DNA of 64,000 nt from Pontibacter roseus DSM 17521 (GCF_000373265.1 NZ_KB890766.1:92588-156587); one strand, 5' to 3'; positions 1 through 10,728 are shown, counted from the first letter of the stretch. Translations and numbers: made by a program. Notes: generated by a model not told the origin, from the letters alone.

Positions 1-31
1 ACGCAAATACTTCCTGGCGTAAATATAGAAA

Positions 32-340
32 CTATCTGACTGCTTTGCAGCCCTTGATGCAGTCAATGATGTTGGAGATGGAGGTATCGGTCAGGAAGTA
101 GAACACGTGCTTGCCCTCGCGGCGGGTCTCCACGATGCCTTTGTCGCGCATGTTGGTGAGGTGGTGGGAGAGCAGCGACTGCTCAATCCGGAGCACCTCC
201 TGCAGCTGGCTCACGGTTAGCTGCTCGCGCTGCTCCAGCAAATCTATGATGCTGATGCGCACCGGGTGAGCGACGCATTTGAGGACATAGGCGGTACGTT
301 CCAGTAGCTTCTTATCAACCCTTACTTTCAGGTTACTCAT
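32..340 (-). CDS. ArsR/SmtB-family winged-helix transcriptional regulator
   Basis: A 102-residue protein made almost entirely of the ArsR-type winged helix-turn-helix domain. It has the typical core L-x-HPVRISIIDLL, then the recognition helix QSLLSHHLTNMRDKGIV and the wing RREGKHVFYFL. Such proteins are small dimeric repressors released by metals, redox change or other ligands. No CxC metal-sensing pair sits in the recognition helix, so the ligand is unknown. A longer ORF begins at 385, but ATG 340 is preferred: it gives the family length, and the longer form would start inside the palindromic operator at 368-387. The gene lies downstream of the katA terminator on the same strand. Its regulated partner may be outside the window. 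Confidence 0.88.
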   Translation of the reverse strand: MSNLKVRVDKKLLERTAYVLKCVAHPVRISIIDLLEQREQLTVSQLQEVLRIEQSLLSHHLTNMRDKGIVETRREGKHVFYFLTDTSISNIIDCIKGCKAVR

Positions 341-367
341 GCAGGTATGGTAATAGGTAATGCTAAT

Positions 368-387
368 ACATGAACATGTATTCATGT
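368..387. promoter_or_regulatory. Probable ArsR-family operator
   Basis: The sequence ACATGAACATGTATTCATGT is an inverted repeat: ACATGAA, six bases, TTCATGT. Its core TGAA-N6-TTCA has the layout of SmtB/ArsR-type operators. It lies 28 bases upstream of the chosen ATG (340), as expected for autoregulation. The repeat is seen directly; binding by the adjacent ArsR protein is inferred. Confidence 0.65.
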
Positions 388-517
388 GATGTAGATTAAT
401 ACAATCCTAACCTCTAAGAAGTTCCGGCAGAAAGCACACGGCAATCGAGTTAGGGATGCGCCCGAAGTGGTAGGTATGGGTATGTAAACCCAGGTATAGG
501 TATGGGCTAACACAGGA

Positions 518-550
518 ACAGCAAAGCCGGCGCAGGGCCGGCTTTGCTGT
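518..550 (-). terminator. Rho-independent-like hairpin after katA
   Basis: A perfect 14-bp stem (ACAGCAAAGCCGGC pairing with GCCGGCTTTGCTGT) with a 5-nt loop lies 22 bases past the katA stop. No long T run follows on the minus strand, so it may act as a stabilising 3' hairpin as well as a terminator. Confidence 0.65.
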
Positions 551-571
551 AGGGTAATAGGTGTGTCCGTA

Positions 572-2077
<1,506 letters not shown>

Positions 2078-2116
2078 ATAGCAGTGGTTTTGAGGTATGG
2101 TTCAGTTTGAATGCCT

Positions 2117-2148
2117 CAAAAGTATTGCTAGCTGCTATATAGTTCAAA
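2117..2148 (-). promoter_or_regulatory. katA promoter, Bacteroidota type
   Basis: On the minus strand TTTG (2145-2148), a 20-bp spacer and TACTTTTG (2117-2124) match the Bacteroidota consensus TTTG-N19-21-TAnnTTTG. Transcription would start near 2110, giving a leader of about 33 bases before the katA ATG. Confidence 0.7.
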
Positions 2149-2195
2149 TCAATAAAAATGATACACAGATAGGTTGCATCTATAATGATAATTGA

Positions 2196-3146
2196 TTAGC
2201 CTAGGCCGTAGATAATGGCCAGCGAAGCAGCTGAAACAAATAGCCAGAGAAGGAGTCCCTGCCAGAAGGGTTTGGGGCTGATGCTGCGGAGGGCGGACAG
2301 GCTGATGTTGGCCCCGATAAGGAAGAGGCTCAGCAGGAGTCCTTTTTTTGCTGTTCCCACAATGGCCGGGGATACGGTAGCAACAACAGGTATGAACGTG
2401 CTAATGACGGAGGCTAGCACAAATAGTACGATGAACAGAGGGATGCTCAGTTTCTTCTCTTCGCTTTTGAAGATGAAGCTGGAAACCAGCACCAGCGGCA
2501 CAATCCAGAGGGCGCGGGTGAGTTTGAGGGTGGTGGCAATCTGCAGGGCTTCGTCGCCGTAACGCGTGGCAGCCCCTACCACCGAACTGGTGTCGTGTAT
2601 GGCGATGGCGGCCCAAACACCGAACTGCTCCTGCGTGAGGTGTAGCATCTCACCTATTGATGGGAAAACAAAAAGCGCCACAGCATTCAGAACGAACACA
2701 ATGCCTAATGCCACCGATATCTCCTGGTCGTTGGCTTTGATGGCGGGCGCCACCGCCGCAATGGCGCTCCCCCCGCAGATAGCCGTGCCCGACGACACCA
2801 AGTGCGTGAGGCGGGGAGGGGTGTAGAAGATTTTCCCCAAGAGCAAGCCGACAAGCATGGTTACCGCCAACGACACAAAGGTATAGACGATGCCCATCAA
2901 CCCGGTTTCCGCCACCTGGTACAAGTCGATGCCGAAGCCCAAGCCCACTACCGCCGCCTGCAGCAGGTATTTGGAGGTTTTGCCCGTATGCGTCTTGAAA
3001 GGGTTGCCGAGCAGCAGCCCCACCACCAGACCCGCGAACAGGGCCATGGCCGAGTTGAGGAAAGACGTGAACAGAATCAGGAGGACCAGGAAAATGAAAA
3101 CACTCTTCTGCAGCAGGGGCGAGGAGAGCGGAAACAGAGTGGGCAT
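2196..3146 (-). CDS. YeiH/UPF0324-family membrane protein (putative sulfate exporter family)
   Basis: A 316-residue polytopic inner-membrane protein with about nine or ten hydrophobic segments. It contains the family motifs VGLGFGIDLYQ near residue 90 and SGTAICGGSAIAAVAPAIKA near residue 140, followed by AAIAIHDTSSVVGAA. These are hallmarks of the YeiH/UPF0324 family, often annotated as putative sulfate exporters; the substrate is not firmly established for most members. The ATG at 3146 gives a full-length protein. It is transcribed in the same direction as katA, with 118 bases between them that contain the katA promoter, so the two are probably separate units. No LysR regulator, a common neighbour of yeiH, is present. 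Confidence 0.85.
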   Translation of the reverse strand: MPTLFPLSSPLLQKSVFIFLVLLILFTSFLNSAMALFAGLVVGLLLGNPFKTHTGKTSKYLLQAAVVGLGFGIDLYQVAETGLMGIVYTFVSLAVTMLVGLLLGKIFYTPPRLTHLVSSGTAICGGSAIAAVAPAIKANDQEISVALGIVFVLNAVALFVFPSIGEMLHLTQEQFGVWAAIAIHDTSSVVGAATRYGDEALQIATTLKLTRALWIVPLVLVSSFIFKSEEKKLSIPLFIVLFVLASVISTFIPVVATVSPAIVGTAKKGLLLSLFLIGANISLSALRSISPKPFWQGLLLWLFVSAASLAIIYGLG

Positions 3147-3268
3147 GTTCAGAGGCGTGTTTGCTTTCAGGGTATAAATCTACGGCAATTTCCGCTTCGT
3201 TACTGCTTCTGTATGTTTTTCAGGAAGCTTGATTAGCTTATTGCGCCAGAAAGCAGGTATAGCCGCCC

Positions 3269-4408
3269 CTAAAATGCTTCCCCAATCATGACATAGAAGT
3301 TCATGCCTTCACGGCCATAGCCGATGTCGGCCCTAATGTTCAGTTTCTGCTCCGGGTTGAGAGCGTAGCGCAGGCCTGTTCCAACGGAGTATTTCAGGGT
3401 GGAAAACTGCACATCTTTCGGTTTGTCGAACACATCGCCTATACCTGCAAAGGCCGCCATACCGAAGCGCCAGAACAGCGGGAAGCGGTACTCCAGTTGG
3501 GTGCCGGCAAAATTGTTTTCCAGGAAGCGGTTCTTGGCGTAGCCGCGCAGGATGCGGTCTCCGCCGGCCATGGCCATGCGCATGACAGGTATAGCTCCGT
3601 TGTTCAGGGTGAAGCTGGTATTGTGCGCCAGCACGTGGTTCGGTTTCAGCTGGAAGTATTTACGGAAATCGAGGTTGAAATTGTTGTAGCCGAAGTCCCC
3701 GCCAAAGGTACTGCCAAAACGATAACCCGACATCTCCAGGTACATGCCCTCGCTGGCGAAGGCCACGTTGTCGCGGCTGTCAAGCAGGAACACGAGCCCC
3801 AGGCCGCTGTTGAGCCCGCCTTTGTAGCCGGGAATCTGCTGGGCGATCAGCTGGCTCTCGCGGTCCTCGTTGATGGGGTTCAGCTGCAGGTCGTAGTAGT
3901 TGGCTATCTGGAAATCAGGGCCCAGGAAGGTGCGTGCGCCCACTTTCTTCAGCGCGGCCAGCCGTGCACTCACATAGTCGTATTCATAAATCTCCTCATC
4001 CTCCAGATGCGTGTCATTGCCGATGCCATAGAAACGGTCGGTGTATACCCGGTGGCGCAGCTCACCGCGCAGGAGGTACTTCTCCTCACGCGTAAAGATG
4101 GCCCAGTCCAATAACTGGTCGGTCTGTTTGCGCAAGGTATAGTCCACGATGAGGCGGGCGGTGGAGAGGCGGGTATAACTCGAATCCTCCCGGCTCTGCA
4201 GCTTGAAGAAACCTAGCAAGGCCGCCCCAAATCCCAGCTTCGTGTCAGGGGTATAGTAAAGCACCGGAATTGGAATCACCCCCCGGGTTTTCTCTTTGGC
4301 TGGGGTAGCAGTAGGTATGGCATCTGCTGTTTGTTCCTGCGCTTTAGTCAAAGTGCCGAGCAGCAGGCACAGTCCCAGCAGCAAGCTACCGAATACACGT
4401 GGTTTCAT
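3269..4408 (-). CDS. BamA/TamA-family outer-membrane surface antigen, copy 1
   Basis: A 379-residue outer-membrane beta-barrel of the bacterial surface antigen (D15/BamA) family. ATG 4408 is chosen because it begins a clean signal peptide (MKPRVFGSLLLGLC, cleavage after TKA); the ORF upstream of it is not signal-like. The mature part opens with PIPVLYYTPDTKLGFGAALL and has the alternating strands of a barrel. It ends ...GREGMNFYVMIGEAF, with the C-terminal Phe expected for BAM-dependent insertion. There are no POTRA domains, so it is not a BamA assembly factor itself. It closely resembles the gene at 4897-6045, from which it is separated by 488 bases containing a palindromic repeat. Function unknown. 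Confidence 0.88.
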   Translation of the reverse strand: MKPRVFGSLLLGLCLLLGTLTKAQEQTADAIPTATPAKEKTRGVIPIPVLYYTPDTKLGFGAALLGFFKLQSREDSSYTRLSTARLIVDYTLRKQTDQLLDWAIFTREEKYLLRGELRHRVYTDRFYGIGNDTHLEDEEIYEYDYVSARLAALKKVGARTFLGPDFQIANYYDLQLNPINEDRESQLIAQQIPGYKGGLNSGLGLVFLLDSRDNVAFASEGMYLEMSGYRFGSTFGGDFGYNNFNLDFRKYFQLKPNHVLAHNTSFTLNNGAIPVMRMAMAGGDRILRGYAKNRFLENNFAGTQLEYRFPLFWRFGMAAFAGIGDVFDKPKDVQFSTLKYSVGTGLRYALNPEQKLNIRADIGYGREGMNFYVMIGEAF

Positions 4409-4683
4409 AAAAGTACGGTTGAAGTGAGGAAAGCAGGAAAAGCCTGTGTTACAACAGGTATACAGCAGTTTTTTACCAGCCGAAATGTAAGAAAATGCTG
4501 CTTCGGTTGGTGCAGGTAAAGGCAAAATATTTTCTTGGGGAAATGATGTTTAGAAGGGAGGGACGGGGATTCCCTTTAAGACGTGGCAGGATGATTAAAT
4601 TCAGTACTGCGACCGGCAATGCAGGTATACCTGTGCAGAATTAAACATCCCCCGTCGCATTCTAAGGGACTTTTCTGCACTAG

Positions 4684-4858
4684 CTGTCATTCCGACGAAA
4701 GGAGGAATCTTACGCCCTTCCGGCCGTACATCCAGCGGCAGTGCAGATGCGGCTTTTATGGTACTTCAGTAACACTCACATCTTTCACCGCCGGTTCCCG
4801 CTGCGCTCGAACCGGCGGTGGATAGGGTATAAGATTTCTCCTATCGTCGAAATGACAG
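4684..4858. repeat. Palindromic dispersed element, copy A (MITE/REP-like)
   Basis: A 175-bp non-coding element with imperfect inverted ends beginning CTGTCATTCCGACGAAAGG and ending CGTCGAAATGACAG. It shares an inner block (CCTTCCGGCCGTACATCCAG) and an inner hairpin with copies at 11276-11451 and 58715-58907. The hairpin arms are 4786-4795 and 4811-4820, with the 15-nt loop TCCCGCTGCGCTCGA. No target-site duplication is evident at the borders. It fills the middle of the 488-base gap between the two BamA-like genes. The flanks (4409-4683 and 4859-4896) show no gene, only two copies of the CAGGTATA word. Confidence 0.85.
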
Positions 4859-4896
4859 AAAAGAAAAGCATGAAAGTAGAATGTAGCTCTCCGGCT

Positions 4897-6045
4897 CTAA
4901 AACGCTTCTCCAATCATGATGTACAGGTTGAATCCTTCGCGACCATACCCGACGTCCAGGCGGGAGTTGAGTTTCTGGCTGGGTTTGATGGCGTAGCGGA
5001 GACCGGCGCCTACTGAGTACTTCACCGTAGAGAAGCTGATATCATTTGGCTTGTCAAACACATCGCCTACACCGGCAAACGTAGCCATGCCCAGTTTCCA
5101 GAAAAGCGGGAAGCGGTACTCTACCTGCGACCCCACAAAGTTGTTGTCGTGGAAGCGGTTGCGGGCGTAGCCGCGCAGTATCTTGTCGCCGCCTGCCGTG
5201 GCCAGGCGCATCACCGGCACATCGCCGTTGTTGAGTTTGAGCATGGTGTTGGTGGCCAGCACATGGTCCGGCTTCAGGCTGTAGTAGCGGTTGAACTCGA
5301 AGTTGATATTGTTATACCTGAAATCGCTGCCAAAGGCTTTGCCAAAATGGTATCCGGAGATTTCGAGGTAAAAGCCACGGCTGGGAAAGGCGGTGTTGTC
5401 GCGGTGGTCCATAAGGAAGATGGCACCCAGGCCGCTGTTGAGCCCTTTTCTGGAACCTGGAATATCCTTTGACCGCAACTGGCTATCGCGGAAGCCGTCA
5501 ATGGAGTCGAGGCGCACGTCGTAATACTTGGTAATCTGGAAATCAGGCCCCAGGAAACTCCGGCCACCCACGTTCTTCATTACGGCCATTTTGGCTCCCA
5601 CCATGTCATATTCATACCGCTCCCGGTCTCCTTTGGGCGTGTCGTTGCCGATGCCATAGAAGCGGTCGGTGTAAATGCGGTGGCGCAGTTCGCCGCGCAG
5701 CAGGTATTTCTCCTCACGCGTGAACATGTTCCAGTACAGCCACTGGTCGGTCTGCTTGTTCAAGGTATAGTCCACGACCAGGCGGGCGAGCGATAGGCGG
5801 GTATAGGTGGTATCGGTATAGGAGCGGAGGCGGAAGTAACCTAACAGGGAAGCCCCAATACCTATGTTGGTGTCTGGGGTGTAGTAAATGACCGGGGCAG
5901 GTATAAGGCCCCTAACGCTCCGGCGCTCCTGCACGGGTTGGTCGCTGGTTTTCGCTTCTGAGGTCTGTTCCTGGGCCATGGCCGGAGTGAAGGCGACAAG
6001 CAAAGGACAGAGTAGGTATAGCAGGTAGTAAAGGTTCAGGCGCAT
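4897..6045 (-). CDS. BamA/TamA-family outer-membrane surface antigen, copy 2
   Basis: A 382-residue outer-membrane barrel protein, paralogous to the one at 3269-4408 and alignable over its whole length. Shared stretches include FTREEKYLLRGELRHR, YTDRFYGIGNDT, GGLNSGLG-type segments and the terminal YIMIGEAF. Its signal peptide is MRLNLYYLLYLLCPLLVAF, with cleavage after AMA. Like its neighbour it has no POTRA repeats and is a bare barrel. Same strand, tandem arrangement: a local duplication, with the palindromic repeat now between the copies. It is divergent from the amidohydrolase operon; the 228-base spacer must hold both promoters. Function unknown; an outer-membrane role is well supported. 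Confidence 0.88.
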   Translation of the reverse strand: MRLNLYYLLYLLCPLLVAFTPAMAQEQTSEAKTSDQPVQERRSVRGLIPAPVIYYTPDTNIGIGASLLGYFRLRSYTDTTYTRLSLARLVVDYTLNKQTDQWLYWNMFTREEKYLLRGELRHRIYTDRFYGIGNDTPKGDRERYEYDMVGAKMAVMKNVGGRSFLGPDFQITKYYDVRLDSIDGFRDSQLRSKDIPGSRKGLNSGLGAIFLMDHRDNTAFPSRGFYLEISGYHFGKAFGSDFRYNNINFEFNRYYSLKPDHVLATNTMLKLNNGDVPVMRLATAGGDKILRGYARNRFHDNNFVGSQVEYRFPLFWKLGMATFAGVGDVFDKPNDISFSTVKYSVGAGLRYAIKPSQKLNSRLDVGYGREGFNLYIMIGEAF

Positions 6046-6273
6046 GCAGGTATATCGGGTTGATTTTATAGTACAAAATTGGTTTGGTGTTCTTACGTAA
6101 TGCAGTGATTTGTGGCTGATGCGGCTGGTTTACGGTGTTTGTACACCAAAAAAGATGATGCCATTCCGCCTGGATGATATTTTCGTGCAGCGGGCATAGA
6201 CTTTTTGAAGGCAGATACCTATATTGGGACATTAAAGCGATTCCACTATCTATACTTTCACCTTAATCTGAAC

Positions 6274-9200
6274 ATGAGAAAAATCTTAACCATTGCAGCC
6301 TGCCTGGCTTTGGGCGCGGCAGGCAGTGCGATGGCGCAGGAGACCTTTCCGCGCAATGGCGTGTACGACGAGCGCACCGGCCTGGTGGCGCTGACCAACG
6401 CCACCATCCACACCGACTACAAAACCACCATCGAGAACGCCACGCTCCTCATCCGCAACGGGAAGGTAGAGGCCGTGGGCACCAAAGTGCAGGTACCTGC
6501 CGGAGCCGTGGTGGTCGATGCCAAAGGCAAACACATCTACCCTGGACTGGTGGATATGTTCAGCGCCTACGGTTTGCCGGAAGTGAAGAGCGAGCGCAGA
6601 AACTACGGCTCACCGCCGCAGGAAGAATCTACGAAGCAGGGCGCCTACAACTGGAACCAGGCCATCCGCCCGGAGACCAATGCCGTGGAGCTGTTCAAGG
6701 TAGACAAGAAGCAGGCGGAGGAGATGCGCAAACTGGGCTTCGGCACAGTTCTTTCCGTGCACCGCGATGGTATAGCGCGTGGCACGGCTACCCTCGTAAC
6801 ACTAGCCGACAAGCGCGAAAACGAAGTAGTGCTGCTTGATAAAGCTGCCGGCGCGCTGTCTTTCGACAGAGGATCCTCTCCGCAGGATTACCCGAACTCG
6901 CTGATGGGGGCCATCGCCCTGTTGCGCCAGACATACCTAGATGCGCAGTGGAACAACATGAACCCTGGTCGGGAGCAGAACATTTCACTCAAGGCTTTTT
7001 CAGATGCCAACAATTTCCCGCAGATTTTCGAGGCAGACAACAAACTGAACGTGCTGCGCGCCGACAAAGTAGGCGACGAGTTCAAGAAGCAGTACATCAT
7101 CAAAGGCGGCGGCGATGAGTACCAGATGATAAAGGAAATCAAGGCGACCAACGCCCCTATCATCGTGTCGCTCAACTTCCCGGAGGCTTACAACGTGGAG
7201 GATACCTACGACGCACGCCGTGTGTCGCTGGACGCCATGAAGCATTGGGAAATGGCGCCTGCCAACCCGGCGCTGTTGCAGAAGGCAGGTATACCTTTCG
7301 CCATCACGGTCTCTGACCTGAAAGACAAAAAAGACTTCCTGCCGAACCTCCGCAAAGCCATTGAATACGGTCTGCCGGAAGAGGAGGCACTGAAAGCCCT
7401 GACCGCTACGCCAGCCCAACTCCTGAAAGCCGACAAGCACGTGGGCAGCCTGGACAAAGGCAAACTGGCCAACTTCATCATCACGAGCGGCAACCTGTTC
7501 GCCGAGGACAATGTGATACTGGAGAACTGGGTGCAGGGCAATCAATACAAAATCACAGAGGTGCCGTCGGATTACCGGGGCATCTATACCTTGAAAATCG
7601 GGCAGCAGCCGGAGAAGCGACTGCAAATCGCCGGAACACCCGACAAGCCGGAACTGAAAGTAATCGGGCAAGATACCGTGACGGGCAAAATCTCCTTCAG
7701 CGGCAACCTGGTGACGCTGTCGTTCACCAAAGACAAGAAGAGCAAAGAGACAGTGCGCCTGAGCGGCTGGTACGCTGACAAAAACCTGCAAGGCGACGGC
7801 CAACTGCCGGACGCGACACCCGTAAAGTGGTCAGCCAAATTCTCGGAGGCGATGACGCAGCAGGCGAAGAAAGACGCCGCCAAAGAAGCCAAGAAAGCGC
7901 TTGAACTAGGCAACATGGTATACCCATTCCAGGCATTCGGCCAAGCCGAATTGCCCAAGCAGGAAACGGTGCTGATTAAGAACGCCACTGTCTGGACAAA
8001 CGAGAAAGATGGTATCCTACAGAACACGGACGTGCTGCTGAAAAACGGTAAGATTGCCAAAGTAGGCAAAAACCTGAGCGAGTCAGGTGCCCGCATTGTA
8101 GACGGTACAGGCAAGCATGTGACGCCAGGCATCATTGACGAACACTCCCACATCGCGTTGGATGGTGTGAACGAAGGCACGCAGGCGGTGACCGCTGAGG
8201 TGCGCATGAAAGACGTGGTGAACCACGAAGACCCGAACATCTACCGTCAACTGGCAGGTGGCGTGACCACCTCTCAGTTGCTGCACGGTTCAGCCAACCC
8301 AATAGGTGGTCAGTCGGCCATCATCAAGCTGCGCTGGGGCAAGAGCCCGCAGGAGATGCTGGTGGAAAATGCCGATGAGTTCATCAAATTCGCTTTGGGA
8401 GAGAACGTAAAGCACTCCAACCGCAGCCCGGTACACAACGTGCGCTTCCCGCAGACGCGAATGGGCGTGGAGCAGGTATACGTAGACGCTTTCCAGCGCG
8501 CTAAAGAGTACGAGCAGACATGGAAGAACTACAGCAAACTCTCCAAGAAACAGAAAGCCGCACAAGGCGAACCACGCCGTGACATCGAACTCGAGACGCT
8601 AGTAGAGATTCTGAATAACAAGCGCTTCATCACCTGCCACTCTTACGTACAGTCCGAAATCAACATGATGATGAAAGTGGCTGACCAGATGGGCTTCAAG
8701 GTGAACACCTTCACGCACATCCTGGAAGGGTATAAAGTGGCCGACAAAATGCGTGACCACGGAGCAGGTGGCTCTACCTTCTCGGATTGGTGGGCTTACA
8801 AAATGGAGGTGAAAGACGCGATTCCGCAGAACGCCGGCATCATGCACAAACTGGGTGTGACCACCGCCATCAACTCCGATGACGCAGAGATGGCCCGCCG
8901 CCTGAACCAGGAGGCAGCCAAGAGTGTGAAGTACGCTGGTGTGAGCGAAGAGGACGCCCTGAAAATGGTAACCCTGAACCCAGCCAAGCTCCTGCACCTC
9001 GACAACCGCATGGGTAGCATCAAGCCAGGCAAAGACGCGGATGTGGTGCTGTGGAACAACCACCCATTGTCTATCTATGCCCGTGCCGAGAAGACCTTTG
9101 TAGACGGTATCGCCTACTATGACCTGGAGCGCGACACGCAGCTGCGTCAGGAACTGGAGAAAGAGCGCGGACGCCTCGTGCAGAAAATGCTGCAGGCCAA

Positions 9201-9303
9201 AACTTCCGGTGCCAGAACACAGGCTCCGGCTCAGCGAAGGGCATCTGTGGTGCATTGCGAAGATGTGGAGCACAACGAGGAAGAGGAATACCTGGCGTAC
9301 TAA
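6274..9303 (+). CDS. Secreted double-domain amidohydrolase
   Basis: A 1009-residue exported protein with two amidohydrolase (imidazolonepropionase/dihydroorotase-like) domains in tandem. ATG 6274 starts the signal peptide MRKILTIAACLALG (cleavage after AMA); the upstream in-frame ATG at 6205 would bury it. Domain 1 (about residues 35-430) has the flanking beta-sandwich and the HIYPGLVD entry strand but reads DMFSAY where HxH is expected, so it looks inactive as a metal site. Domain 2 (about 590-985) is complete: H624 and H626 (DEHSH), H789 (ITCHSY), H815 (FTHILEG) and D869 (NSDDAE). It is followed 90 bases later by a second amidohydrolase, probably one transcript. The substrate is unknown; a periplasmic peptidase-like or cyclic-amide role is possible. 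Confidence 0.88.
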   Translation: MRKILTIAACLALGAAGSAMAQETFPRNGVYDERTGLVALTNATIHTDYKTTIENATLLIRNGKVEAVGTKVQVPAGAVVVDAKGKHIYPGLVDMFSAYGLPEVKSERRNYGSPPQEESTKQGAYNWNQAIRPETNAVELFKVDKKQAEEMRKLGFGTVLSVHRDGIARGTATLVTLADKRENEVVLLDKAAGALSFDRGSSPQDYPNSLMGAIALLRQTYLDAQWNNMNPGREQNISLKAFSDANNFPQIFEADNKLNVLRADKVGDEFKKQYIIKGGGDEYQMIKEIKATNAPIIVSLNFPEAYNVEDTYDARRVSLDAMKHWEMAPANPALLQKAGIPFAITVSDLKDKKDFLPNLRKAIEYGLPEEEALKALTATPAQLLKADKHVGSLDKGKLANFIITSGNLFAEDNVILENWVQGNQYKITEVPSDYRGIYTLKIGQQPEKRLQIAGTPDKPELKVIGQDTVTGKISFSGNLVTLSFTKDKKSKETVRLSGWYADKNLQGDGQLPDATPVKWSAKFSEAMTQQAKKDAAKEAKKALELGNMVYPFQAFGQAELPKQETVLIKNATVWTNEKDGILQNTDVLLKNGKIAKVGKNLSESGARIVDGTGKHVTPGIIDEHSHIALDGVNEGTQAVTAEVRMKDVVNHEDPNIYRQLAGGVTTSQLLHGSANPIGGQSAIIKLRWGKSPQEMLVENADEFIKFALGENVKHSNRSPVHNVRFPQTRMGVEQVYVDAFQRAKEYEQTWKNYSKLSKKQKAAQGEPRRDIELETLVEILNNKRFITCHSYVQSEINMMMKVADQMGFKVNTFTHILEGYKVADKMRDHGAGGSTFSDWWAYKMEVKDAIPQNAGIMHKLGVTTAINSDDAEMARRLNQEAAKSVKYAGVSEEDALKMVTLNPAKLLHLDNRMGSIKPGKDADVVLWNNHPLSIYARAEKTFVDGIAYYDLERDTQLRQELEKERGRLVQKMLQAKTSGARTQAPAQRRASVVHCEDVEHNEEEEYLAY

Positions 9304-9393
9304 AAATTGTTAGTTGTGGGCTGTTAGTTGTTGACCTCTTGATAGATTGAACAATAAGCAACCAGCAATCAAAGACATTCAACGATTTAAATC

Positions 9394-10728
9394 ATGAAGA
9401 TTCATAAAAGATATATTTCCGCTTTCGTGGCCCTGCTGCTCAGCGTGCCTGCCTTTGCGCAGGTGCCGGCTCCGGCTGCCAAGCAAAGCAAGCCTATGCT
9501 GCTGACAGGCGCTACCCTGCACGTGGGCAACGGCACGGTGGTAGAAAATGCTGCCGTTGGTTTCGACAATGGCAAGATTACGTATGCAGGTCCTGTGAGC
9601 GGCGCCAACCGCAACGGGCACGAGGTAATAGATGTAGCAGGTCAGCATATCTACCCGGGCCTCATACAGCCGAACACGCAGCTTGGCCTGGAGGAAATCA
9701 GCAGCGTTCGCGCCACTCTGGACATGCGAGAAGTTGGACAGTTGAACCCGAACGTGCGGGCCGTGGTCGCCTACAATACCGACTCGGATGTAATCCCGAC
9801 CATACGCGCCAATGGTGTGCTGCTGTCGCAGGTGACGCCAGTGGGCGGCACAGTATCGGGTTCATCGTCCATCGTCCAGCTGGATGCCTGGAACTGGGAG
9901 GACGCGGTTTTGAAAGCCGATGAAGGTATACACCTGAACTGGCCTAACATGCTCATCAACACAGGCGGTGCTCCAAACCCGCGCCTGGCTAACTTCGCAC
10001 AGCAGCGGGAGCAGGCAATTTCTGACCTGGCGCAACTGCTGCGTGATGCGTCGGTATACAAGTCGGCCAAGAACGAGAAGGAGAACCTGAAGCTGTCTTC
10101 TATGGCAGGTCTGTTTGATGGCTCCAAGAGGCTGTACATCCATGCCAACTACGGCAAGGAAATCATCGAGAGTGTGAACTTCGTGAAGCAGCACGGCATT
10201 AAGGACAACATCGTGATTGTAGGGGCAGGGGATGCTGTAGCGGTAGCTGATTTTTTGAAAGCCAACAACATCGCGGTGATTTATTCTGGCGTGCACGCAT
10301 TGCCTTCCCGCTCCGACGAAGATGTGGACATGCCGTACAAGACGCCATACCTGTTGCAGCAAGCCGGTATACCATTCGCGCTGGACTACGACCTGAGTCT
10401 GCACGGCATACGCAATCTGCCATTCATCGCGGGTACGGCTGTTGCGCATGGACTGGACAAGGAACAGGCGCTGGCGTCTATCACGCTCAACACTGCTAAG
10501 ATTCTGGGTATAGACAAGCAGGTGGGTTCTGTGGAAGTAGGCAAAGATGCCACCCTCGTGGTGTCTGGCGGTGACTTGCTGGACATGCGCACCAACAACG
10601 TAACCCATGCCTTCATCCAAGGCCGCAAGCTAGACCTGAACGACAAGCAGAAGTACCTCTACCAGAAATTCGACGGGAAATACCAGGCGGAGGCTCCTAA
10701 AGTAGAAGGTGCCAAAGCCCAGAAATAA
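9394..10728 (+). CDS. Secreted amidohydrolase-fold protein, probably metal-site deficient
   Basis: A 444-residue protein with signal peptide MKIHKRYISAFVALLLS (cleavage after AFA), followed by an amidohydrolase fold resembling domain 1 of the preceding gene. The entry strand is HIYPGLIQPNTQLGL, so the usual HxH metal pair is missing. The C-terminal ALASITLNTAKILGIDKQVG and SVEVGKDATLVVSGGD segments are typical of the family's closing helix and sandwich. It is the second gene of the operon and is closed by a terminator at 10754-10790. It may be a non-catalytic partner of the 1009-residue protein; this is inferred from its position and missing ligands. Confidence 0.82.
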   Translation: MKIHKRYISAFVALLLSVPAFAQVPAPAAKQSKPMLLTGATLHVGNGTVVENAAVGFDNGKITYAGPVSGANRNGHEVIDVAGQHIYPGLIQPNTQLGLEEISSVRATLDMREVGQLNPNVRAVVAYNTDSDVIPTIRANGVLLSQVTPVGGTVSGSSSIVQLDAWNWEDAVLKADEGIHLNWPNMLINTGGAPNPRLANFAQQREQAISDLAQLLRDASVYKSAKNEKENLKLSSMAGLFDGSKRLYIHANYGKEIIESVNFVKQHGIKDNIVIVGAGDAVAVADFLKANNIAVIYSGVHALPSRSDEDVDMPYKTPYLLQQAGIPFALDYDLSLHGIRNLPFIAGTAVAHGLDKEQALASITLNTAKILGIDKQVGSVEVGKDATLVVSGGDLLDMRTNNVTHAFIQGRKLDLNDKQKYLYQKFDGKYQAEAPKVEGAKAQK

